Shown here piece by piece: positions 54,302 through 61,078 of a stretch of DNA of 64,000 nt. The first letter of the stretch is position 1, and the number at the start of each line of letters is the position of its first letter. The DNA is from CAYUYV01 sp964522525 (GTDB lineage: Bacteria > Pseudomonadota > Alphaproteobacteria > JAJFIK01), in the NCBI GenBank assembly GCA_964522525.1, contig CAZFWG010000014.1:1-64000 (forward strand), read 5' to 3'. Position numbers and translations under genes: made by a program. The notes under the pieces were generated by a model, which worked only from the letters and a program-made list of their open reading frames with translations, was not told where the DNA came from and ran no database searches.

Positions 54302-54482
54302 TGGCTTCCTTTGAGAAGAACAAGTGATTCTCGAAGGAAGACCGCAGATTCTGGGTGTCAGTCATCGCCTCTTTGGCTAGGATTTCCCGTTCCCAGGGCT
54401 GCACCGAGCTGGCGCATCCACCGAGAACCGTCGAGCAGAGGAAAGCGCAGGCAATCAGGCGGAAAGAATTACGCGACATCAT
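54255..54482 (-). CDS. DUF4266 mini-lipoprotein ending in Cys-Gly-Cys-Asn
   Basis: A 75-residue protein. Residues 1-22 form a lipoprotein signal with lipobox LGGC (Cys23); the mature part has PWEREILAKEAM and SFENHLFFSKE, the DUF4266 core, and ends GGGQVAGGGCGCN with Cys72 and Cys74. The frame overlaps the thioredoxin gene by 4 bases (ATGA), so the two are coupled. It is presumably anchored in the outer or inner membrane, facing the periplasm. Confidence 0.85.
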   Translation of the reverse strand: MMSRNSFRLIACAFLCSTVLGGCASSVQPWEREILAKEAMTDTQNLRSSFENHLFFSKEANAGGGQVAGGGCGCN

Positions 54483-55045
54483 TGTCTCCCCCGATTGTTC
54501 CGAACCGCTTCGGCGATCTGCTGTCGGATCTCTTTCCCGTCGGACGGATTGAAGCCCGAATGTTCATATAGAAATTCCCCGCCCGGACCAAATACATAGG
54601 ACGACGGCATGGCATCGACGTCGAAGCGCGTGGGACACTGACCAGTCGTATCCAGCGCCAGGGTGAAACTCGATGGATTGCGGCGGGCGAAGCGCAGGGC
54701 CTTGTCCCGCTCCGTGTCGACACTGATCGCAATCACCTCAAGCTCGTCCGGGTGAAACTCTTCCCGCAGCTCATTCATGAAGGGAAAGGAGAGCTGGCAG
54801 GGGCCGCACCAGGAGGCCCAGAAATCCAGATAAACGATTTTGCCGAGATGATCGCCCAGATCCACGGGCGTGCCATCGGCAAGGGAAACGGGCTGGCACT
54901 CCGGCAGATTGTCCGCTGCCCGAACGCCTGCCGGGCCGACGGCAAGGACCATGGTCACGGCAATGGCAAGGGCACGCACTGCCCCCTGTTTGCCGGAAGC
55001 AACCAAGCGGTGAAAGCAACGTAGCGGAGGCACTGTAAAGCTCAT
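54479..55045 (-). CDS. TlpA/ResA-like periplasmic thioredoxin
   Basis: A 188-residue thioredoxin-fold protein with N-terminal hydrophobic segment (about 21-42, signal peptide or anchor), the active site in YLDFWASWCGPCQLSF (Cys80 and Cys83), and the cis-Pro in DVDAMPSSYVFG. A TlpA-like reductase or oxidant donor of disulfides in the periplasm. First gene of the minus-strand set. Start uncertain: ATG 55045 or ATG 55057. Confidence 0.88.
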   Translation of the reverse strand: MSFTVPPLRCFHRLVASGKQGAVRALAIAVTMVLAVGPAGVRAADNLPECQPVSLADGTPVDLGDHLGKIVYLDFWASWCGPCQLSFPFMNELREEFHPDELEVIAISVDTERDKALRFARRNPSSFTLALDTTGQCPTRFDVDAMPSSYVFGPGGEFLYEHSGFNPSDGKEIRQQIAEAVRNNRGRQ

Positions 55046-55433
55046 GGATCCACACATTTTGATCGGATGACGTTCCCTGTTGTCATCTAAAACTCCCGCG
55101 CGGAATACAAATGAAAACATTTCAATTTAAACTTTGAGTTGTTCCCGCGGGCCGCGTTCCCGGATACCCCAATCCCCGTCTCCGTTCGTTATTTCCGCTC
55201 ATCAATATGATTACTGAACATTTTGAAACCTTCGGCATCACGGAAAAAACCGAGTGATGCCAAGGCTGAACCAAGAAACGGGCAGATCCGTGGCCCCGCC
55301 CCGCGGGGCACGCAGCGTTCGGGATAGCCCCGTCAAAACAATGACTTCACGAGCTTATCACGTCGACGAGAGAACCCCATTCCGATTTGACATTAAATCA
55401 GAGTAAGGTGGATCCACCGCCACAGGAGGGTTA
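55046..55433. other. Divergent regulatory region, thioredoxin operon / AhpD-like gene
   Basis: This interval is AT-richer than the genes around it. It holds an inverted repeat (55234-55261), a TTGACA box (55387-55392) without a good -10 box, and the palindrome GGTGGATCCACC (55407-55418). No sure promoter can be assigned. Confidence 0.45.
55234..55261. repeat. Inverted repeat with A-tract loop
   Basis: GGCATCAC (55234-55241) and GTGATGCC (55254-55261) are perfect, and GG-AAAAAA-CC extends the stem inside with two bulged bases. It lies about 190 bases before the thioredoxin gene. An operator or an attenuator is possible. Confidence 0.45.
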
Positions 55434-55553
55434 ATGGGCGAGGACAGAGCCCGTCGATTCCCTTGCCACGGGGGCCGCCCAACCTGGCACACGGAACATA
55501 TGAACAAAATGACACATGAGGCAGAATGGCACATTTGTCTGCCTACACCGTAA
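55434..55553 (+). CDS. Candidate 39-residue small ORF before the AhpD-like gene
   Basis: AGGAGGG lies only 3 bases before this ATG, an excellent Shine-Dalgarno sequence in sequence but at short spacing, and the stop TAA is 22 bases before the next gene. The peptide is rich in His, Trp and Cys (FPCHGGRPTWHTEHMNKM-like core) and resembles nothing known. It may be a leader peptide controlling the AhpD-like gene or a small His-rich metal binder. Confidence 0.4.
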   Translation: MGEDRARRFPCHGGRPTWHTEHMNKMTHEAEWHICLPTP

Positions 55554-55575
55554 AGGAGCAAACAGGAGAAAAGCC

Positions 55576-56175
55576 ATGCCCCATATCAACGCCAAATCAC
55601 GTCGTGAACTGATCGCCTATGAGCCCATGTTCCAGGCCGTGGAACTGGCCATGGGTTTTGTCCCCAATTCCATGCTGACCATGGCACGGGTGCCGGGACT
55701 GCTTGAGGGGTTTGCCGGGCTCGGTATGGCGGTCCTCGGGCCCGGGCGTCTTGATCCCGGCCTCAAACAGATGATCGCCCACGTGGCGAGCCGGACGGCG
55801 GGGTGTCAGTATTGCATGGCCCATACGGCCCACTCCGCCCATCGCGTTGGTGTGGATACAGACAAACTCGAAGCGATCTGGTCCTATGAGACCGATGGCC
55901 GCTTCACGGAAGGCGAGCGGGCCGCTTTGCGTCTTGCTCAGCTGGCGGCTCAAGTCCCCAATGCAACGACTCCGGCGGATTTCGAGGCTCTGAAAGCCCA
56001 TTTCGACGCCGAAACCTGCCTTGAGATCGTGGCGGTGATCAGCCTGTTCGGCTTCTTGAATCGCTGGAACGACACGCTCGCCACGCACCTCGAAGACAGC
56101 GCCCGGATGTTTGGCGAAGCCCATCTCGCGCAACAAGGGTGGCAGGCCGGCAAGCACGGGGACAGCTCTTCCTGA
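55576..56175 (+). CDS. AhpD-like / carboxymuconolactone decarboxylase-family protein
   Basis: The 199-residue protein has the AhpD-type peroxidase-reductase motif in TAGCQYCMAHTAHSAH (Cys-x-x-Cys with downstream His) in an all-helical CMD fold; the N-half has AVELAMGFVPNSMLTMARVPGLL and the C-half CLEIVAVISLFGFLNRWND. Probably an alkylhydroperoxidase-like thiol protein. AGGAG about 8 bases before ATG 55576. Same direction as the small ORF, divergent from the thioredoxin operon. Confidence 0.85.
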   Translation: MPHINAKSRRELIAYEPMFQAVELAMGFVPNSMLTMARVPGLLEGFAGLGMAVLGPGRLDPGLKQMIAHVASRTAGCQYCMAHTAHSAHRVGVDTDKLEAIWSYETDGRFTEGERAALRLAQLAAQVPNATTPADFEALKAHFDAETCLEIVAVISLFGFLNRWNDTLATHLEDSARMFGEAHLAQQGWQAGKHGDSSS

Positions 56176-56656
56176 CCCGGATCAGGTCATCCGCGAGGCC
56201 ACCTCTTTCGATTTGGTGTTTGTCCGCGCCCACACAACGCCAGGGGAGCGGGCGTCGCGCGAACAGCCATCCCCATGCCTTAAGCGTTGATTTTCAATGG
56301 ATTTCAGTCACGCCGCCCCCTCTTTTAGGACGAGACAAGCAAGGAGAAGCTCACAACGGGCTTGCACTTCCAAGTGGCTGGTGCATTCTTTACGCGTCGA
56401 TAAAAGGTCCTAGTGCCTTGAAATGATTAGTTCTTGCCACTCAATTGATGTAAAAACAAAAGATACAAGCCACGAGAAGCAGTGACACCTACAGATATCC
56501 GGATCTGTATATCTTTATCGAACAAAAACGTATGCCATAGTCGCCCTGCTTTTCAATCTCTTCTCTTTTTTGTCTGTCCGTCACGACTTCAAATTGCGGA
56601 TCCAGAAGGATCTCGATAACGTGAGCATTAGTTCACTGTTGTTGAGGGCGTAATCC
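56176..56656. other. 481-base non-coding region
   Basis: AT-richer than the flanks and without a supported gene. It contains several A- and T-runs and stretches resembling CAGATATCCGGATCTG near 56495. The DUF2855 gene has GAGGG upstream but no sure promoter. Confidence 0.45.
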
Positions 56657-57730
56657 ATGACGGACTTTCAGGTGCGTCGAACCAGTCTCCGAGATGCTCG
56701 ATTTGTCACCCTCGATCGCCCCCCTCTCGCCTTCGGTGCCGTCAGACTGCGGATTGATCTGTTTGCCCTCACCGCCAACAATGTCATTTACTCCGCCATG
56801 GGCGGCGGCCTGAACTACTGGGATTTTTTTCCTGCGCCCAAGGATTGGGGACGGCCGCCGGTTTGGGGTTTCGCCACGGTAGAGACATCCCGGCTGCCCG
56901 ACATCGAACCGGGCGAGCGCGTCTACGGCCTTTTTCCCGTCAGTGAGACGCTCGATGTCCTGCCCTCCCGTCGGTCGGCGGCCGGGTTTGCGGACGGGAT
57001 CCGGGAACAACGGAGCAAGGCAACCCTCTATAACCGCTATCTGTTTACGGATCAGGACCCGGCCTATGACGAGGAGTTCGAGGCCGAGCAGGCCCTGTTC
57101 CGCCCCCTGTTCTCCACCGGATGGTGGATCGCCGACACGATCTGCCACAGCATCCTGACACCTTCCACCGTGGTGATGTCGAGCGCGTCATCGAAAGCCG
57201 CCCTGACAACGGCGTTCCAGCTCCAGCGCCTCGAGGACACACAGCTTATCGGTCTGACCTCTGATGATCATCTGGACTATGTAAAAGAGATCGGACTCTA
57301 TCACGACGTTTTTGCCTATGATGATCTTGAAGCCCTGATGACCGAAGGACCCACGGTCTTCGTCGATTTTCTGGGTCGGGATCATGTGACCTCGACGGTG
57401 CATCATGCTTTGAGCGATCGGCTGACCCGAAGCCTGGCCATCGGTGTCTTGAATTGGAAGGCGGCGTCGGCCGGGGCGGCCGTGGTCGGCCTTCCAGGGC
57501 CCGTGCGGGAGTTCTTCTCGGTGCCCGACTACGCGGCCCGGCGGATCGGTCAGGCCGGGAATTGCCTCAATGAGGCCATGACCGAGGATCTGGGGCGGTT
57601 CTACGAAGAGGCCGCGAATTTCATTTCGCCCACTCACCTCTCCGGGAGCCAGGCCATCGCGCAGGCCTGGGCCCGTCTTGTCGACGACGATGTGCCGCCC
57701 GACGAAGGTCTCGTCCTGTCTTTTCGCTGA
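56657..57730 (+). CDS. DUF2855-family protein
   Basis: The 357-residue protein matches DUF2855: LTANNVIYSAMGGGLNYWDFF, WGFATVETSRLPDIEPGERVYG and STVVMSSASSKAALTTAFQLQR. The sequence resembles an MDR-type (quinone oxidoreductase-like) fold with a degenerate nucleotide-binding site (SSASSKAALTTAF). Function not known. Encoded alone, codirectional with the Hsp20 gene. Confidence 0.85.
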   Translation: MTDFQVRRTSLRDARFVTLDRPPLAFGAVRLRIDLFALTANNVIYSAMGGGLNYWDFFPAPKDWGRPPVWGFATVETSRLPDIEPGERVYGLFPVSETLDVLPSRRSAAGFADGIREQRSKATLYNRYLFTDQDPAYDEEFEAEQALFRPLFSTGWWIADTICHSILTPSTVVMSSASSKAALTTAFQLQRLEDTQLIGLTSDDHLDYVKEIGLYHDVFAYDDLEALMTEGPTVFVDFLGRDHVTSTVHHALSDRLTRSLAIGVLNWKAASAGAAVVGLPGPVREFFSVPDYAARRIGQAGNCLNEAMTEDLGRFYEEAANFISPTHLSGSQAIAQAWARLVDDDVPPDEGLVLSFR

Positions 57731-57899
57731 AGCCCCAAAAACGTCTTGCGATTACCAAGCCTTAAGGGCTCGGGGTGTAGATCGTGAGGGCCCAAGCCGG
57801 GATCGCGGATCCGCCATCCGTGCCCCGCGTTTGGCTTCTTTCCGGCCTCTCCACGGGCCGGCCTTCCGTCCCCTCCCTTTGAGTAACCAGGAAATCGCC

Positions 57900-58796
57900 A
57901 TGACCGTCTTGACCCCCTTTCCCGGCCGTGCGGCCAACACCGACACCCTCGATCGCGGCAATGTTTCCGTGCTTCGTACGGAAATCAACCGTATCATGAA
58001 CAACGCGCTTGGATCGGCCGGTGACCTGCCAAGCCAGGTTCCAACAGCGCGCAACCCCATCCTGACCCTGCAGGCCGAGATCAACCGGATCGTCAGCCTG
58101 CTGCTCCAGACCCTGCCCGCCAGTGGACCTGTGGCGCCCGGCACCGGTTTCACGCCGGTCCCGCAGACCCTGCCCAGCTATCCGCCCGTGGCGGGCGCCA
58201 TCCCGTTCGGCGCGACGGTTTCGGGTGCCGGCATCAACAATTTCGGCGCCACGCTGCTCGCGGAAATCAACCGCGTGTTCAGCAGCGTCCTTCAAGACAC
58301 GGATATGGGCGTCCCCAGCACGGGCTTCGCACCGATTCCGGGTCTCCATGGAGGCAGCGGGCTCCCGCAGAGCACGGTGCAGTTTCTGCAGAACGAGATC
58401 AATCGGGTCTTCAGCACCGTGCTTCAGGATCCTGCAGGTGCCGGTGACCCAAGCCTCGCCTTCACACCGCGGGTCAATCTGGTCGAAACGACGGATACGA
58501 TCGAAATCGAGGCGGAACTGCCGGGTTTCACGGAATCCGACATCGACCTCGCGGTCATGGGCAATGTGGTGACCATCAAGGGCTGGCGCCGCCGCAATGC
58601 GTCGGAAGACCTGCGGGAGTTCCACATCCTGGAACGCGGCTACGGCACGTTCTCCCGCTCCCTCACCCTGCCCTTTGAAGCGGATCCAAGCCTGATCCGG
58701 GCGAGTTTCGGGGCCGGTGTGCTGATGATCGAGATCACGAAGCCCGACATGGTGCGCGAAAACACAAGCCGGATCGAGATCGCCAAGGCCGGGTAG
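57900..58796 (+). CDS. Hsp20 with four EINR N-terminal motifs
   Basis: A 298-residue protein. The C-terminal part (about 190-282) is an alpha-crystallin domain: RVNLVETTDTIEIEAELPGF, VTIKGWRRR and GAGVLMIEITKPD, then a tail with IEI (residues 292-294), the I-x-I anchor. The N-part is unusual: the motif EINR[IV]-x-x-x-x-L occurs four times (residues 28, 60, 122, 166), separated by Pro/Gly-rich linkers; ordinary Hsp20s have one. Probably a chaperone holdase of larger than usual size. ATG 57900 with AGGA upstream. Confidence 0.9.
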   Translation: MTVLTPFPGRAANTDTLDRGNVSVLRTEINRIMNNALGSAGDLPSQVPTARNPILTLQAEINRIVSLLLQTLPASGPVAPGTGFTPVPQTLPSYPPVAGAIPFGATVSGAGINNFGATLLAEINRVFSSVLQDTDMGVPSTGFAPIPGLHGGSGLPQSTVQFLQNEINRVFSTVLQDPAGAGDPSLAFTPRVNLVETTDTIEIEAELPGFTESDIDLAVMGNVVTIKGWRRRNASEDLREFHILERGYGTFSRSLTLPFEADPSLIRASFGAGVLMIEITKPDMVRENTSRIEIAKAG

Positions 58797-58823
58797 GCCC
58801 CCCAACCCGGTTCACCGTCTTGA

Positions 58824-58850
58824 GGGCCGTCCCCGGGACCGGGGCGGCCC
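58824..58850. terminator. GC-rich hairpin between hsp20 and the DUF1348 gene
   Basis: GGGCCGTCCCCGG pairs with CCGGGGCGGCCC with one bulged T, loop GA, followed by CCTTTGTC. Placed between the convergent stops at 58796 and 58856. Confidence 0.6.
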
Positions 58851-58855
58851 CTTTG

Positions 58856-59320
58856 TCAAAAGCCCAAATCGCTCAAGCCCGGATGATCATCGGGCCGCCG
58901 GCCGAGCGGCCAATGATATTTCCGCTCACCTTCCGTAATTGGATGATCGTTGATGCTGGCGATCCGCCGGCGCATCAATCCGGCTTCGTTGAATTCCCAG
59001 TTTTCATTGCCGTAAGCCCGGAACCAGGTGCCGCTGTCATCGTGGAATTCATAGGCGAAGCGTACCGCGATCCGGTTTTCCCGGAAGGCCCAAAGCTCCT
59101 TGATGAGACGATAGTCAAGCTCCCGGCACCATTTGCGGGTGAGAAAGGCAACGATCTCGTCGCGGCCCGTGATGAACTCCGCCCGGTTGCGCCATTGGCT
59201 GTCGGGCGTATAGGCCAGGGACACTTTTTCCGGATCCCGACTGTTCCAGCCGTCCTCGGCAAGACGGACCTTTTCGATCGCGGTTTGTTCCGTAAACGGT
59301 GGCAATGGCGGACGGGACAT
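58856..59320 (-). CDS. DUF1348 / SnoaL-like NTF2-fold protein
   Basis: The 154-residue protein has the DUF1348 pattern: AIEKVRLAEDGWNSRDPEKV, AYTPDSQWRNRAEFITGRDEI, WAFRENRIAVRFAYEFHD and WFRAYGNENWEFNEAGLM. NTF2-fold, cytosolic; function unknown. ATG 59320 has GGAGGAAA upstream. Confidence 0.88.
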   Translation of the reverse strand: MSRPPLPPFTEQTAIEKVRLAEDGWNSRDPEKVSLAYTPDSQWRNRAEFITGRDEIVAFLTRKWCRELDYRLIKELWAFRENRIAVRFAYEFHDDSGTWFRAYGNENWEFNEAGLMRRRIASINDHPITEGERKYHWPLGRRPDDHPGLSDLGF

Positions 59321-59449
59321 GGCGTCTTTTCCTCCGGTCTTGCGTTTATAATGGGACGCAGGGCAATCGAACGGATTTGCCGGCTGTCGCAAGGGACCCA
59401 GCCGATCCAATCCACGCCATCCGCCTCTTGTCTGCGAAAGGCAGGCGTC

Positions 59450-59920
59450 TCAGTCCTCGAAGCCCACAAACACCGCCGCTTCGTCAACGGATTTGCGCCG
59501 GGAGATGACGGCATTCGCCGGGAAGCTGTCGTCCGGGAAGCCCATGGCGATGCAGATCATGATCACCTGATCGTCCGGAATGCGCGCATGTTCGCGCACC
59601 ACGGGGGACTGCATGATGCCCTGACTGTTGATGACGCAGCCAAGCCCCCGGGACCAGGCTGCATTGACAAGGGCATTGGCGACCCCGCCACAATCGAAGG
59701 GCGCAATGTCACCGCCATGGATCGAGCGATCATAAGTCACGACGACGGAGACCGGCGCGTCGAATTGGCGAAAGCCCCGCAAGACCCAACCCTGGCGGGC
59801 CTCCTTGTCATGGCGGGCGATACCCATGGCGGCGAAAAGCTGTTTGGCGATCTCGATCTGACGTTCCCGGTGCACGCCCTCATAGGCGCCGTGGCTGCGG
59901 AACTCCCGGGAGTCCGGCAC
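59450..59920 (-). CDS. Nitroreductase-family protein, N-terminus lost in gap
   Basis: The 157 codons at the right of the gap include ERQIEIAKQLFAAMGIARHD, FDAPVSVVVTYDRSI, CGGVANALVNAAWSRGLGC and VIMICIAMGFPDDSFPANA, the FMN-binding domain of nitroreductases. The start lies within the N-run or beyond it; an ATG at 60036 (MTEKG) is a candidate if the gap keeps frame, but the gap size is probably nominal. Confidence 0.85.
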   Translation of the reverse strand: MPDSREFRSHGAYEGVHRERQIEIAKQLFAAMGIARHDKEARQGWVLRGFRQFDAPVSVVVTYDRSIHGGDIAPFDCGGVANALVNAAWSRGLGCVINSQGIMQSPVVREHARIPDDQVIMICIAMGFPDDSFPANAVISRRKSVDEAAVFVGFED

Positions 59921-60020
59921 NNNNNNNNNNNNNNNNNNNNNNNNNNNNNNNNNNNNNNNNNNNNNNNNNNNNNNNNNNNNNNNNNNNNNNNNNNNNNNNN
60001 NNNNNNNNNNNNNNNNNNNN
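59921..60020. other. Assembly gap of 100 N
   Basis: A run of exactly 100 N, a conventional fixed-length scaffold gap. Sequence on the right flank (60021-60156) has no clear gene apart from the possible nitroreductase start. Content and real length unknown. Confidence 0.98.
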
Positions 60021-60156
60021 GCCCCTTTTCGGTCATCGTATTGGCTTCTGTCCACATATGGTCGCGAACGGAGGCCGCGCCTTGCATGATCCGATTATGG
60101 GTATTAGGCCGACAATCGAATACATCGTCAATGTGCCCGGGTAGGTCAGGAATCCA

Positions 60157-60609
60157 TCAGCCTGCCTCTGCCGTCTCCCATGGATTGACGAGATCGACAC
60201 CGAAACCCTCGAAGTCCTGAATGTTCCGTGTAACAACAGCCAGACCGTATCGCACGGCAATGGCCGCGATGAGGGCGTCGGCCGCGGAACGGGTCGCGCC
60301 GACCCGGTCCCCTTCGGCCATCAAGGAGCCCCATTGTTTGGCGCCAGCCTCGTCAAAGGACAGAACGCGACCGGCAAAGGCGGGAAGCAGGGTTTCCTCC
60401 AGCCAGGAAGTCAGGGCCGTGCGCCGCTTGCCCGGTGCCAATCGCAAAATGCCCCGATAGAGTTCACCGATCACGGGTGTCGGGATGAACAGGCTGACCG
60501 GATCCTGCCCGGCAAACCATGCCTTCACAGCAGCGCTGGGTTTGCGCTTCGTCGGATCACTGACCACATTTGTATCGATAAGAAACCCGGCCATGGTCGC
60601 CGTGCTCAC
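60157..60609 (-). CDS. vapC: VapC-type PIN-domain toxin
   Basis: The 150-residue PIN nuclease has GFLIDTNVVSD, IPTPVIGELYRGILRLA, RSAADALIAAIAVRYGL and VVTRNIQDFEGFGVDLVNPW, the standard VapC acidic site. The GTG at 60609 overlaps the antitoxin stop as GTGA; ATG 60594 is an alternative. Coupled to the antitoxin upstream. Confidence 0.92.
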   Translation of the reverse strand: MSTATMAGFLIDTNVVSDPTKRKPSAAVKAWFAGQDPVSLFIPTPVIGELYRGILRLAPGKRRTALTSWLEETLLPAFAGRVLSFDEAGAKQWGSLMAEGDRVGATRSAADALIAAIAVRYGLAVVTRNIQDFEGFGVDLVNPWETAEAG

Positions 60610-60932
60610 TCAAGGCTGACCGGACGGCCTTCGCTGTTGTCCCGTTCGAAGGTCACCTCGCCTAGACCCGGCGCCGTCGCGAGCAGCGCATAGAGATCCG
60701 CCCCCGTTTGAATGTCCGGCCGGGAAACCAGACGTGCGGCCTGAACCCGGACCCGTTCCGCATCAGCGCCCCCTGCCCGCAATTTGGCGGCCAGCCGTTT
60801 AACCAGGGCCACGTCGGCCCGGGGCACGGTGATTTCGACGCGTTGCTGGCCCTGCTCGTCAAGCTTGCGGCGGTGACGGGACAGGCGCTCCGAATTGACA
60901 GAAGACGGCCGGAACGATGACGGACGGGGCAC
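60606..60932 (-). CDS. Antitoxin of the VapC pair
   Basis: The 108-residue protein has RLSRHRRKLDEQGQQRVEIT then VPRADVALVKRLAAKLRAGG, typical of antitoxins paired with PIN toxins in alphaproteobacteria. The C-terminal YALLATAPGLGEVTFERDN is the probable toxin-binding tail. The GTG at 60932 has AGAGG about 6 bases before; longer frame upstream overlaps the promoter and is rejected. Confidence 0.78.
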   Translation of the reverse strand: MPRPSSFRPSSVNSERLSRHRRKLDEQGQQRVEITVPRADVALVKRLAAKLRAGGADAERVRVQAARLVSRPDIQTGADLYALLATAPGLGEVTFERDNSEGRPVSLE

Positions 60933-60956
60933 ACTCAACCTCTTTGCATGAGAATT

Positions 60957-60994
60957 ATTTCCGGAACTGTATCCGGAAATGATCTCGCTGTCAA
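60957..60994 (-). promoter_or_regulatory. Promoter and operator of the VapC module
   Basis: On the minus strand TTGACA (60994-60989), 17-base spacer, TACAGT (60971-60966). The -10 box is the spacer of a perfect inverted repeat ATTTCCGGA-N6-TCCGGAAAT (60957-60980). Occupancy would block the promoter, as expected of antitoxin autoregulation. Leader is about 27 bases. Confidence 0.75.
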
Positions 60995-61078
60995 CAGCCT
61001 GAAGGCGGTGTCTCACCATCGACGATGTCCGTCCGTGATAGTCTCTTGCTCTCATTCCTCCGATTCGCGAGCGCTTCC

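Noticed and set aside
59450..60055. Continuous nitroreductase frame across the N run
   Set aside because: The gap is a nominal 100 N, so the frame across it is not evidence.
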